DNA of 23,890 nucleotides. Source: Alphaproteobacteria bacterium UBA2966. Its GTDB lineage: Bacteria; Pseudomonadota; Alphaproteobacteria; UBA2966. The position numbers and the translations under genes are program-made. Positions 14,479 to 22,884 of the stretch are shown here, piece by piece. The stretch is taken from contig DEBC01000047.1 in assembly GCA_002348365.1 (NCBI GenBank), forward strand, positions 1 through 23,890, read 5' to 3'. The notes beneath the pieces were generated by a model, which saw only the letters and a program-made list of their open reading frames with translations, was not told where the DNA came from and searched no databases. Position 1 is the stretch's first letter; every line of letters starts with the position of its first letter.

Positions 14479-15273
14479 GTGTACGAAACGGCCTCGATCC
14501 TGTTCTCCTCGGTCATGGACCCGGCAAAGGTCTTGTTGGCGGTCCTGATTGCCGGTGCTGTGCTGCTATGGACTCGGTGGGTCCGTACAGGACGCATGTT
14601 GATAGCATTTGCGACACTTGCCTTCGCTGGCATCGCCATGATGCCGCTTGGTGCCTGGCTGATTGCGCCGCTCGAGGACCGGTTTCCTTCACCTGAGCCA
14701 TTGCCGGAACGCGTGCATGGCATCGTGGTTCTGGGAGGTGCTACGTCGATCACGACTTCTGCCTCCCGCAAACAGCCTGCGTTGAACGCGAACGCCGAGC
14801 GTTTGACGACCTTTGCGGCCCTTGCCCGAAGATATCCGGATGCACGTCTCATTTACACGGGCGGGTTTCGAGCCCGGAGCAAGCCAAGCATTACAGAGGC
14901 CTCCGTAGCGACGGCGCTGCTCGCTGACCTGGGCATTGAGGAAGAGCGGCTGACCGTCGACGACAGCGCCCGCAACACCATCGACAACGCGCAGGCGGCA
15001 TGGTCCCTGGCCGGACCCTCGGCAAATGAGGTGTGGCTGCTGGTGACTTCAGCGCGGCACATGCCGCGGGCGGTCGGGGCGTTCCGTGGCGCTGGGTGGC
15101 AAGGGATAATTCCCTATCCGGTTGACTACCTGACGGCCGGAAACACCAAAGCCGAACTCGGGTTCAATTTGAGGACGGGTCTCAACCGGCTGAGAGCAGC
15201 CCAGCACGAATGGATCGGGTTGATTGTATATCGGGTGATGGGGGCATCCACCGCCATCTTCCCGCAACCGTGA
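14479..15273 (+). CDS. YdcF/ElyC family (DUF218) membrane protein
   Basis: The 264-aa protein has two N-terminal transmembrane segments (about 13-33 and 38-60) followed by the DUF218 domain. The domain shows GIVVLGG (83-89 region), YTGGF, the acidic TVDDSARNTIDNAQAA segment and WLLVTSARHMPRAVGAFRGAGW. E. coli members SanA/ElyC/YdcF affect envelope integrity and lipid carrier or antigen metabolism. The location before a lytic transglycosylase and RlpA suits an envelope role. GTG start with AAGG 4 nt upstream; the in-frame ATG 33 nt downstream (MDPAKVLL) is an alternative. Confidence 0.88.
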   Translation: MYETASILFSSVMDPAKVLLAVLIAGAVLLWTRWVRTGRMLIAFATLAFAGIAMMPLGAWLIAPLEDRFPSPEPLPERVHGIVVLGGATSITTSASRKQPALNANAERLTTFAALARRYPDARLIYTGGFRARSKPSITEASVATALLADLGIEEERLTVDDSARNTIDNAQAAWSLAGPSANEVWLLVTSARHMPRAVGAFRGAGWQGIIPYPVDYLTAGNTKAELGFNLRTGLNRLRAAQHEWIGLIVYRVMGASTAIFPQP

Positions 15274-15298
15274 TCATAGCTTCGTTGCAGGCGTCCGG

Positions 15299-15341
15299 GA
15301 CCTATGGCACAAGGTGCAGGAACTTGAACCCCGCATAGGTC
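15299..15341 (+). promoter_or_regulatory. Hairpin in the leader of the transglycosylase gene
   Basis: GACCTATG and CATAGGTC form a perfect 8-bp outer stem, with a small inner GCAC-aag-GTGC hairpin. The structure ends one base before the AAGGA ribosome site (15343-15347) of a gene that starts with TTG. RNA structure beside the ribosome site could set translation level; alternatively it is a DNA-binding dyad. Confidence 0.3.
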
Positions 15342-15356
15342 GAAGGACAAATCACT

Positions 15357-16349
15357 TTGAAGACCTCGAAGAGGCTCACCCCAATTCTGTCGGTTGCCGT
15401 TATTGCCGCCGCACTCTGTTCGGTGTCGTTGGCCCGGGCTGACAAGCACAACTTCGACGAATGGCGACAAGAACTGCGTGTGGAGGCTCTGGATCAGGGA
15501 ATTCGCGCGGAGATATTCGATGCGGCGTTCGAAGGTGTCGAACCAATTCCGCGCGTGATCGAACTCGACCGGAGCCAGCCAGAATTCACGATGACGTTCG
15601 ATCAATACCTGTCGCGAGTCGTCAATGATAAACGCGTCCAAGAGGGGCGGGCTAAATTTGCGCAAAATCGTGACCTTCTTGAAGAGATCAGCCGCAAGTT
15701 CGGCGTGCAACCGAGGTTCATCGTTGCCCTCTGGGGCATAGAAACCGGGTATGGGCGTCATACCGGTGGATTTCCGGTTATTGCCTCGCTTGCAACATTG
15801 GCCTTCGATGGACGAAGAAGTTCCTTTTTTCGCAAAGAGTTACTAATTTCACTTAAAATTCTTAACGAAGGGCACATCAGTCCCGACCGGATGAAGGGTT
15901 CCTGGGCGGGCGCCATGGGTCAGAACCAATTCATGCCGTCGAGTTTTTCACGACATGCCATCGATTACGATGGTGATGGAAAACGCGACATCTGGACCAG
16001 CAAACCAGATGTTTTTGCATCGACCGCAAACTATCTCGCAGCATCAGGCTGGCGCGACGATATTACGTGGGGCCGGGCGGTACGCGTGCCCGACAATTTT
16101 GACCTTGGACTCACCGGACGAAAGACCAAGAAACCAATCGGAAAATGGCAGGAACTGGGCGTTCGCATGCCTGGCGGTGGCGATCTACCCAAACGCCAAT
16201 TGAATTCTTCGATCATACTTCCCGATAAAGGGAAACGCCGGCCCGCGTTCCTGATCTATGATAATTTTGAAGCGATTCTCAAGTGGAACAGATCTGATTT
16301 CTTTGCGGTAGCGGTCGGAAGACTTGCAGATCGCATCGCACGAAGATAG
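15357..16349 (+). CDS. Lytic murein transglycosylase, MltB-type (SLT_2 domain)
   Basis: The 330-aa exported enzyme cleaves the MurNAc-GlcNAc bond of peptidoglycan with 1,6-anhydro product formation. A Sec signal peptide (1-28, ending ARA) precedes the SLT_2 domain, which has the catalytic Glu129 in WGIETGYG and the hallmark GSWAGAMGQNQFMPSSF, the DYDGDGKRDIW loop and ILKWNRSDFFAVAVGRLADRI. The protein stops there, so the C-terminal peptidoglycan-binding domain seen in many homologues is absent. No lipobox is seen, so it should be periplasmic rather than lipid-anchored. The TTG at 15357 is supported by AAGGA 9 nt upstream and by the signal-peptide start MKTSKR. Spacing to rlpA is short. Confidence 0.9.
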   Translation: MKTSKRLTPILSVAVIAAALCSVSLARADKHNFDEWRQELRVEALDQGIRAEIFDAAFEGVEPIPRVIELDRSQPEFTMTFDQYLSRVVNDKRVQEGRAKFAQNRDLLEEISRKFGVQPRFIVALWGIETGYGRHTGGFPVIASLATLAFDGRRSSFFRKELLISLKILNEGHISPDRMKGSWAGAMGQNQFMPSSFSRHAIDYDGDGKRDIWTSKPDVFASTANYLAASGWRDDITWGRAVRVPDNFDLGLTGRKTKKPIGKWQELGVRMPGGGDLPKRQLNSSIILPDKGKRRPAFLIYDNFEAILKWNRSDFFAVAVGRLADRIARR

Positions 16350-16396
16350 AATACACTAGATAATGGGGTAATAACTCAATCGTATACTAGATAGTG
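16324..16396 (+). promoter_or_regulatory. Candidate rlpA promoter with a downstream direct repeat
   Basis: TTGCAG (16324-16329) and TAGAAT (16347-16352) are spaced by 17 bp, with the -10-like box overlapping the transglycosylase stop codon. Just downstream the 14-mer TACACTAGATAATG (16352-16365) recurs as TATACTAGATAGTG (16383-16396) with two mismatches, 31 bp apart, about three helical turns. This is an AT-rich patch in a GC-rich run. A repressor binding both copies is possible; boxes were judged by eye. Confidence 0.3.
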
Positions 16397-17371
16397 ATGC
16401 ATCCGATAAAGCATTCCATGTCTACCAGGCTTGGTATCGGAATTGCCATTGTTCTCGCCATGGCAGTGACGGCCTGCGCGCCCACGCGTCTTGTAATCCA
16501 CGCCGCGAAGGAAGCGGCACGCTACACCGAGCAGAAAAAGGTCGAACAGGAAGCAGCGCAGCGACCGAAAAGTACCGCGGCAATCCCATCTCAACGGGGC
16601 CGCTACAAGGTTGGCGACCCCTATGAAATCGACGGCATCTGGTATTACCCCAAAGAGGATCCAGACTACCGAGAAACCGGTATCGCCTCGTGGTACGGAA
16701 ACCCGTTCCATGGCCGCACGACGGCGAACGGTGAGACTTACGACATGAATGAGCTGACGGCCGCGCACAAAACGCTGCCTATGCCGACCTATGTCCGGGT
16801 GACAAACCTGGAAAACGGTCGAGCACTAACGGTTCGGGTGAACGATCGCGGGCCTTTTGTTCACGGTCGCATAATCGATCTTTCCCGCAGAGGTGCCCAA
16901 TTGCTCGGGTTTGAGAAGAACGGCGTCGCGCGCGTCCGGGTCGAGGCCGTGCCGTCACCGGATGAAGTCGAAATTGCCGCCAAACCCGTAACGCCCGACA
17001 GTGACCGCTTCGCCGTCAAGGCAGCCCCCGTCGTTGCCGTGCAGACCGCCGAATTACCGCCCCCGAAGGGCGTCAGCCAGGCACCGCGCCGCGAACCGCC
17101 GAAATCCCCCATCAACGGCTCTGCCTCCAAGAAACTCAAGCCAACTCACCTTTACGTTCAGGCGGGGGCATTCTCGTTTGCTGAAAATGCCGAACGTCTA
17201 AGGGCACGTTTGGCCGAGCTGGCCGAAGCATCGGTCACCCCGGCCAAAGTCGACGGGCGCGAGTTGTTTCGCGTACGTGTTGGACCCATTGCTAGTCTGG
17301 AACAGGCCGACGAAACGCTCGAGAGACTTATCGACAATGGTCATATCGACGCCAGAATTATCGTCGATTGA
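16397..17371 (+). CDS. rlpA: RlpA family septal/endolytic lytic transglycosylase lipoprotein
   Basis: The 324-aa lipoprotein has a lipobox ending AVTAC (Cys27). The double-psi beta-barrel RlpA domain (about 93-186) has IASWYG, HGRTTANGE (Glu113), AAHKTLP (His124) and VNDRGPF (Asp150). A Pro/Ala-rich linker follows, then a C-terminal SPOR domain (about 247-324, LYVQAGAFS...FRVRVGPI). SPOR domains bind glycan strands lacking stem peptides and bring RlpA to division sites. Starts at GTG 16394, ATG 16397 and ATG 16418 all keep the lipobox; none has a strong ribosome site. It lies between a transglycosylase and a DD-carboxypeptidase, a coherent cell-wall group. Confidence 0.92.
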   Translation: MHPIKHSMSTRLGIGIAIVLAMAVTACAPTRLVIHAAKEAARYTEQKKVEQEAAQRPKSTAAIPSQRGRYKVGDPYEIDGIWYYPKEDPDYRETGIASWYGNPFHGRTTANGETYDMNELTAAHKTLPMPTYVRVTNLENGRALTVRVNDRGPFVHGRIIDLSRRGAQLLGFEKNGVARVRVEAVPSPDEVEIAAKPVTPDSDRFAVKAAPVVAVQTAELPPPKGVSQAPRREPPKSPINGSASKKLKPTHLYVQAGAFSFAENAERLRARLAELAEASVTPAKVDGRELFRVRVGPIASLEQADETLERLIDNGHIDARIIVD

Positions 17372-17477
17372 TGTCTGACCGATTGATGCCGCGCTAATCC
17401 GCCGCCATACTCCGATCACCATTCACACCCATGTTTCCGCGCGCCGGGAGCAGCGGAATCCGTTTCAGATCTCCAAT

Positions 17478-18635
17478 ATGCTCAACCTGACTCGTAACCT
17501 CATCGCACCGATCATGTTCCCGTTGATCGTTCTGGTCGCGCTCGTCCAATCGCCGAGAGCCGTCTCAGCCACGGAAACCGCTGCGAAATACGCCTTCATG
17601 ATGGATTTCGACACCGGCGCCGTTCTTCTCGAAAAGAACGCCGAAGAACCCACGGCACCGGCATCGATGAGCAAGCTGATGACGCTCTACATGATATTCG
17701 AGCGTCTGAAGTCAGGTAGCCTGAGGCTCGAAGACACGTTTCCCGTGAGCGAAAAAGCCTGGCGAATGGGAGGCTCGAAGATGTTCGTCGGCGTCAATAC
17801 GCGCGTGAAACTCGAGGATCTGCTTCGCGGGATCGTCGTACAATCAGGAAACGATGCCTGCATCGTGATCGCGGAAGGACTGGCCCAGCACGAAGCGGCA
17901 TTCGCGGAGGAAATGACCGAGCGGGCGCGGGAACTCGGTCTTGCGAACAGCACATTCGTGAATTCGACTGGCTGGCCCGATCCGGATCACCTCATGTCCG
18001 TGAAGGATATCGCGACAATATCCGCAAGCATCATTCGCGAGTTTCCCGAGTACTACCCGCTGTTCGCGGAGAAAACATATACATACAACGACATCAAACA
18101 GGGTAACCGAAACCCGTTGCTGTATCGGTACGACGGCGCCGACGGCCTCAAGACCGGTCACACGGAAGCCTCGGGATACGGTCTTGCGGCGTCTGTCAAC
18201 AAGCGGGACCGACGGCTCATTCTGGTGGTCAACGGTCTTCAAAGCCAGAAGCAACGCGCTCAGGAAACCGAGCGACTCTTTGATTGGGCTTTCCGGGAAT
18301 TCGACAATTACGCATTGTTCACGGCCGGGGAGGCCGTTGAGAATGCAGATGTCTGGTTGGGACAAGAAGGCCAGGTGCCATTGATCATCCGGGATGACGT
18401 GAAACTCACCCTGCCGAGAAAGGCACGGCGAAAGATGGAGGTGAAGGTGGCCTACAATGGACCGGTTGCGGCTCCGGTCCGCGCCGGCGAAGAACTGGCC
18501 ATCTTGACCATCTCCGCACCAGATCAAGAGACCCTACAGATTCCCCTTGTTGCCGGGAAAGACGTTCCGCGGTTGGGTATGTTTGGCCGCCTGAGTGCGG
18601 CCTTCAAGTACCTGGCATGGGGCGCGGCGGAGTAG
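17478..18635 (+). CDS. D-alanyl-D-alanine carboxypeptidase (PBP5/6-like, S11 family)
   Basis: The 385-aa protein trims the terminal D-Ala from peptidoglycan pentapeptides in the periplasm. A signal peptide (1 to about 31, ending VSA) precedes the penicillin-binding domain, with Ser63-x-x-Lys66 (SMSK), Ser123-Gly-Asn (SGND) and Lys225-Thr-Gly (KTGHT). A C-terminal PBP5-associated beta domain spans about 277-370. The last helix (MFGRLSAAFKYLAWGA) is amphipathic and suits membrane anchoring, as in DacA/DacC. All catalytic motifs are intact. The start is the ATG giving a standard signal peptide; its ribosome site is weak. Confidence 0.93.
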   Translation: MLNLTRNLIAPIMFPLIVLVALVQSPRAVSATETAAKYAFMMDFDTGAVLLEKNAEEPTAPASMSKLMTLYMIFERLKSGSLRLEDTFPVSEKAWRMGGSKMFVGVNTRVKLEDLLRGIVVQSGNDACIVIAEGLAQHEAAFAEEMTERARELGLANSTFVNSTGWPDPDHLMSVKDIATISASIIREFPEYYPLFAEKTYTYNDIKQGNRNPLLYRYDGADGLKTGHTEASGYGLAASVNKRDRRLILVVNGLQSQKQRAQETERLFDWAFREFDNYALFTAGEAVENADVWLGQEGQVPLIIRDDVKLTLPRKARRKMEVKVAYNGPVAAPVRAGEELAILTISAPDQETLQIPLVAGKDVPRLGMFGRLSAAFKYLAWGAAE

Positions 18636-18642
18636 GGCACTC

Positions 18643-18699
18643 ATGAAATCTTGCCGCCTTTCCACCTCCCAGCAACTTCGCCTCATGCTGCCGCGGTGA
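18643..18699 (+). CDS. Possible 18-residue leader ORF overlapping the tmk start
   Basis: ATG at 18643 opens MKSCRLSTSQQLRLMLPR and ends at a TGA whose first two bases are the last two of the GTG start of tmk (GTGA overlap, 18696-18699). GGAG lies upstream, within the end of the carboxypeptidase gene. The GTG of tmk itself has no ribosome site, so translational coupling through this short ORF is an attractive explanation, but it is not proven. Confidence 0.3.
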   Translation: MKSCRLSTSQQLRLMLPR

Positions 18700-19325
18700 G
18701 CCGGGGACGCTTTATCTCGTTCGAGGGCGGGGAGGGCGCGGGCAAAAGCACGCAGGTGGCGCTCCTGGCAGAGGCCCTGACATCACGCGGAATTGGGTGT
18801 CTCAGTACCCGTGAACCGGGAGGCTCGCGGGGAGCAGAAGAAATCCGGCAACTGCTCGTTCAGGGAGACGTCGGACGCTGGGATTCGATGTGCGAAGCCT
18901 TGCTCCATTTCGCGGCACGCCGAGATCATGTGACGACTGTCATCGAACCCGCATTGCAAGATGGAACCTGGGTTATCTGCGATCGCTACACAGATTCGAC
19001 CTTTGCCTATCAAGGCCACGGTCAAGGTCTCGATATTACGTTCATTAAGAATTTGCATCGCACCGCAACGAACGATATTTGGCCGGACCTGACGATCATT
19101 CTCGATGTTCCGGTTGCGGAAGGGTTCGATCGCATCAGCGGTCGGGCGACCAGTGACGACCGCTATGAACGAATGGATGGCGAATTTCATACCAGGTTAC
19201 GCGCTGGCTTCCTGGAGATTGCAGCTCAAGATCCGCAGCGCTGCGCCGTCGTCGATTCCCGCCAAACCACGGAGGACGTTCACCGAGAAATCGTAGAGCT
19301 CGTCGAGAAGCGGCTGGGCTTATAA
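18696..19325 (+). CDS. tmk: Thymidylate kinase
   Basis: The 209-aa enzyme phosphorylates dTMP to dTDP. It starts MSRGRFISFEGGEGAGKSTQ, so the P-loop GGEGAGKST is at 11-19. It then has the TREPGGS substrate motif, DRYTDSTFAYQG (DRY/H motif) and a LID GRATSDDRYER. Length and N-terminus match the family when GTG 18696 is used; an upstream TTG at 18651 would add 15 odd residues. It is 3 bp from holB, in the usual tmk-holB pairing. Confidence 0.93.
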   Translation: MSRGRFISFEGGEGAGKSTQVALLAEALTSRGIGCLSTREPGGSRGAEEIRQLLVQGDVGRWDSMCEALLHFAARRDHVTTVIEPALQDGTWVICDRYTDSTFAYQGHGQGLDITFIKNLHRTATNDIWPDLTIILDVPVAEGFDRISGRATSDDRYERMDGEFHTRLRAGFLEIAAQDPQRCAVVDSRQTTEDVHREIVELVEKRLGL

Positions 19326-19328
19326 CTG

Positions 19329-20414
19329 ATGGCATCCGACAACACATCAGATATCACTGATCCCCGCGAGACATCTGTTCTGTTGGGGCACGAGGCTGCT
19401 GAGGCCGAATTGCTGTCGGCATGGTCCCAGGGCCGATTTGCTCACTCTCTCCTGATCTCCGGTCCGCGCGGGGTTGGCAAGGCTACACTTGCCTACCGTA
19501 TTGCGCGTTTCGTTTTGAGCGGTGACGGGGCTGGAAACCTGTTCGGAACTCCCGATTCGTTGGCGGTTCCGGATGACGATCCCGTATTTCGTCGAGTTGC
19601 CTCAAATTCCCACGCGGACTTGAAGATTGTGGAACGTAGTTTCGATCCAAAGCGGGAAAGACGGCGCGAGGAGATTGTTGTCGGGGACGTTCGCGAGCTT
19701 GTCACGTTCTTTTCCATGACAGCAGCCGAGGGGGACTGGCGGGTCGCGATCGTTGATGCTGCCGATGAGATGAACCGGAATGCTGCAAACGCATTGCTCA
19801 AAACACTCGAGGAACCGCCTGCGCACGGCCTGGTCATCCTCGTAGCTCATGTACCAGGCCGTGTCCCCGCCACATTGCGCTCTCGTTGCCGGCGGTTGAC
19901 GCTGCAGCCTCTCGCACCGGACCTCGTGGGACAAATCATCGCTGGCCAGCGACCCGACATTACGGAGGATCAGCGCGAGTCACTTGCGAGGCTGGCGGAA
20001 GGGAGTCCGGGCCGCGCATTGGCGCTCGCCGACTCCAACGGACTGGCGCTGTACGAAGAGCTGTTCAATCTGATCGCAGGATTGCCCACTGTTGACATGC
20101 TGGCCGTGCACCGACTGGGGGATCGGCTCAATCGGAAGGAAGAGGGCGACACCTTCAATTTGATCGCCTATGTCCTGCCTCACTGGCTCGAACGAATGAT
20201 CCAGGGCTCGACCGTTGGTTCCTTTCCGCCACCGATTGTTTCGGGCGAAACGGAGGTGATGACGCGCCTTGCGCAGACCGCCAGCCTTGAACGCTGGTGC
20301 GAGGTGTGGGAAAAGGTGCGTGACCTGTTTTCCGCGACGAATGCCGTGAATCTCGACCGGAAGCAGATATTGCTAAACGTCTTTTCCACCCTGCAAACCA
20401 CATCCCGGGCATAG
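19329..20414 (+). CDS. holB: DNA polymerase III subunit delta'
   Basis: The 361-aa clamp-loader subunit has the AAA+ fold with GPRGVGKAT (45-53), VAIVDAADEMN (139-149), NALLKTLEEPP and the SRC motif (Ser185-Arg186-Cys187, RSRCRRL) that acts in trans on neighbouring subunits. The zinc-binding cysteine cluster known from the E. coli and Gram-positive subunits is absent between 60 and 100. The C-terminal helical collar region is full length. It follows tmk by 3 bp, so the two should be translated together. Confidence 0.92.
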   Translation: MASDNTSDITDPRETSVLLGHEAAEAELLSAWSQGRFAHSLLISGPRGVGKATLAYRIARFVLSGDGAGNLFGTPDSLAVPDDDPVFRRVASNSHADLKIVERSFDPKRERRREEIVVGDVRELVTFFSMTAAEGDWRVAIVDAADEMNRNAANALLKTLEEPPAHGLVILVAHVPGRVPATLRSRCRRLTLQPLAPDLVGQIIAGQRPDITEDQRESLARLAEGSPGRALALADSNGLALYEELFNLIAGLPTVDMLAVHRLGDRLNRKEEGDTFNLIAYVLPHWLERMIQGSTVGSFPPPIVSGETEVMTRLAQTASLERWCEVWEKVRDLFSATNAVNLDRKQILLNVFSTLQTTSRA

Positions 20415-20464
20415 GCTGCCGAGCCAAGGCCGGGCGACGGGCAGTGCAAACGGATCGAATCTCG

Positions 20465-22027
20465 ATGTCGCGCGACAACTGTTATTACCTGACGACACCG
20501 ATCTATTACGTCAATGACGTGCCGCACATCGGCCACGCCTACACCACGCTTGCGTGCGATGTACTGTCGCGGTTCAAGCGCCTGGATGGTTTCGACGTCA
20601 TGCTCCTGACGGGAACCGATGAACACGGTCAGAAGGTCGAGAAATCGGCGCAGGCAGCCGGACTCGAACCTCAGGATTTTGTCGACAAGGTATCCCAGAA
20701 CTTCCGCGACCTGGCTGACGTCATGGGATTCTCGAACGACGACTTCATCCGTACGACTGAAGCCAAGCACGCAAGATCAAGCCAAGCCATCTGGCAGGCG
20801 ATCGAGCGTAATGGCGATATCTACCTGGGATCCTATTCCGGATGGTATTCGGTCAGGGACGAGGCGTTTTACGGCGAAGAAGAGCTGACCGAGGGCGACG
20901 ACGGCAAACGGCTTGCACCGAGCGGCGCAGAGGTCGAGTGGGTGGAAGAGCCGAGCTACTTCTTCAAGTTGTCCGAATGGGGAGACCGCCTGCTCAAATT
21001 CTACGAAGAGAATCCCGATTTCATCCTTCCGGAAACCCGACGCAACGAGGTCGTCAGTTTCGTGAAGAGTGGTCTGCGGGACCTCTCGATCTCCCGAACG
21101 AGCTTCAAATGGGGCATCCCGGTACCCGGCGATGACGCACATATCATGTACGTCTGGCTCGATGCCTTAACGAACTACATTACGGCAGTTGGTTATCCCG
21201 ACACGGGAACCGAGAAGTTCGAGAAGTACTGGCCTGCCATCCATATGGTCGGAAAGGACATCGTCCGCTTCCACGCCGTCTACTGGCCCGCATTCCTGAT
21301 GTCGGCCGGCGTCGCGCCGCCGAAACGCGTCTTCGCTCACGGCTGGTGGACCAACGAGGGCGAAAAGATATCGAAGTCGCTCGGCAACGTGATTGATCCA
21401 CTGCAGTTGGTTGAACGCTACGGGCTCGATCCGGTGCGCTATTTCCTGATGCGTGAAGTGCCGTTCGGAAACGACGGAGATTTTTCGCATCGGGCCATGG
21501 TCAATCGAATCAACGGCGATCTCGCCAACGATCTGGGAAACCTGTCTCAACGGATTCTTTCGATGATCAATCGGAATTGTGGAGCGGCTGTGCCCGAACC
21601 TGGTCCTTTGACCGATTCTGATCGTGTTTTTCTGGAAAGCGCACGCAGTGTGATCAACAGTGTCCGTGCCGAGATGGAAATCCAAGGGATCCACCGCGCC
21701 CTAGAAGCGATCTGGGCGGTCATCGGTGATGCCAATCGGTACGTCGATGCGCAAGCGCCCTGGGAGCTGCGGAAATCAGATCCCGATCGGATGAACACGG
21801 TGCTCTATGTTTCCGCGGAGGTGCTCCGGCACCTGGGCATCCTTGTCCAACCCTTTATGCCGGGTTCGGCGGCCAAACTGCTGGACCAGCTGGGCCAATC
21901 CGATGATGTACGGGATTTCAGCAAACTCGGGGAGGGCGGTGCACTGACACCTGGACTGGCGCTGCCCAAGCCAGCGGCCGTATTTCCCCGATATGTCGAA
22001 GATGAGTCGCCGGCAGCAGCCGAGTAA
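20465..22027 (+). CDS. metG: Methionyl-tRNA synthetase
   Basis: The 520-aa class I synthetase charges tRNA-Met. It has YYLTTPIYYVNDVPHIGH with the HIGH motif at 21-24, GTDEHGQKV, the connective region without zinc cysteines (GWYSVRDEAFYGEEEL) and KISKS at 301-305. The protein ends after the anticodon-binding domain and lacks the C-terminal tRNA-binding/dimerisation domain. This short type is common in alphaproteobacteria. ATG 20465 gives the canonical N-terminus; a GTG at 20444 would add 7 residues and cannot be excluded. Confidence 0.94.
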   Translation: MSRDNCYYLTTPIYYVNDVPHIGHAYTTLACDVLSRFKRLDGFDVMLLTGTDEHGQKVEKSAQAAGLEPQDFVDKVSQNFRDLADVMGFSNDDFIRTTEAKHARSSQAIWQAIERNGDIYLGSYSGWYSVRDEAFYGEEELTEGDDGKRLAPSGAEVEWVEEPSYFFKLSEWGDRLLKFYEENPDFILPETRRNEVVSFVKSGLRDLSISRTSFKWGIPVPGDDAHIMYVWLDALTNYITAVGYPDTGTEKFEKYWPAIHMVGKDIVRFHAVYWPAFLMSAGVAPPKRVFAHGWWTNEGEKISKSLGNVIDPLQLVERYGLDPVRYFLMREVPFGNDGDFSHRAMVNRINGDLANDLGNLSQRILSMINRNCGAAVPEPGPLTDSDRVFLESARSVINSVRAEMEIQGIHRALEAIWAVIGDANRYVDAQAPWELRKSDPDRMNTVLYVSAEVLRHLGILVQPFMPGSAAKLLDQLGQSDDVRDFSKLGEGGALTPGLALPKPAAVFPRYVEDESPAAAE

Positions 22028-22059
22028 CACAACGGTTCTCCCGATACCGGCCCTTCATC

Positions 22060-22845
22060 ATGCTCGTCGATAGCCACTGTCATCTCGACTATGCCCCACT
22101 GAGCGCTGAACTCGACGCCGTCGTCGATCGAGCGCGTGCGGCCGGCATCGGCACCATGCTGACGATCTCAACCCAGTTGGACAGGTTTCCCGGTGTTCTC
22201 GAAATCGCCGAGCGCTTTGACGACATCTGGTGCTCCGTCGGTGTTCATCCGCACGAAGCGAGCAGGGAACCTGAATTGACCGCCAAACGGCTGATCGACT
22301 TGAGCAAGCACCCCAAAGTCATTGGAATTGGCGAGACCGGCCTCGACTATTACTACGAGCACAGCCCGCGGGATCTGCAGCAGCAGTCATTTCGTGCGCA
22401 TATTACGGCGGCACGTGAAACCGGGCTTCCTGTCATCGTTCATTCGCGAAATGCCGAAGTCGATACGACAAGAATCCTCGTGGATGAATACATGATGGGG
22501 CCCTATCCCGGATTGCTACATTGCTTTAGCGCCACGCGACAACTCGCTGAAAACGCACTAGAAATAGATCTCAGAATTTCGTTTTCGGGAATTGTCACCT
22601 TCAAGAATGCCGACGAGGTGCGTGAAGCCGTTCGCATCGTTCCCCTGGACCGAATTCTGGTGGAGACTGACGCCCCGTACCTCGCTCCCATTCCGCATCG
22701 CGGCAAAATCAACGAGCCATCCTTTGTGACGCACACGGCCGCAGCCGTTGCTGAGCTCAAAGGCATGCCACAGGAAGCATTGTGGGAGGCCACCACAGAG
22801 AATTTCTTTGAATTGTTCCGCAAGGCCGAAAAACCACAAAAATGA
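22060..22845 (+). CDS. tatD: TatD family metal-dependent hydrolase (DNase)
   Basis: The 261-aa TIM-barrel hydrolase has VDSHCHLD (3-10) with two metal His, GIGETGLDYYY with the bridging Glu, VIVHSRNA, LLHCFSA and ETDAPYLAPIPHRGK with the active-site Asp. The family shows 3'-5' exonuclease and DNA-repair activity. It stands in the conserved metG - tatD - MBL hydrolase order, 32 bp after metG. Confidence 0.93.
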   Translation: MLVDSHCHLDYAPLSAELDAVVDRARAAGIGTMLTISTQLDRFPGVLEIAERFDDIWCSVGVHPHEASREPELTAKRLIDLSKHPKVIGIGETGLDYYYEHSPRDLQQQSFRAHITAARETGLPVIVHSRNAEVDTTRILVDEYMMGPYPGLLHCFSATRQLAENALEIDLRISFSGIVTFKNADEVREAVRIVPLDRILVETDAPYLAPIPHRGKINEPSFVTHTAAAVAELKGMPQEALWEATTENFFELFRKAEKPQK

Positions 22846-22884
22846 ACGAAATCGGCATAATTGCGTCCATTCAAAGCCGCTAAA

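Noticed and set aside
15126..15761. 211-codon minus-strand open frame opposite the YdcF and transglycosylase genes
   Set aside because: Antisense to two recognisable proteins, no motif, no ribosome site.
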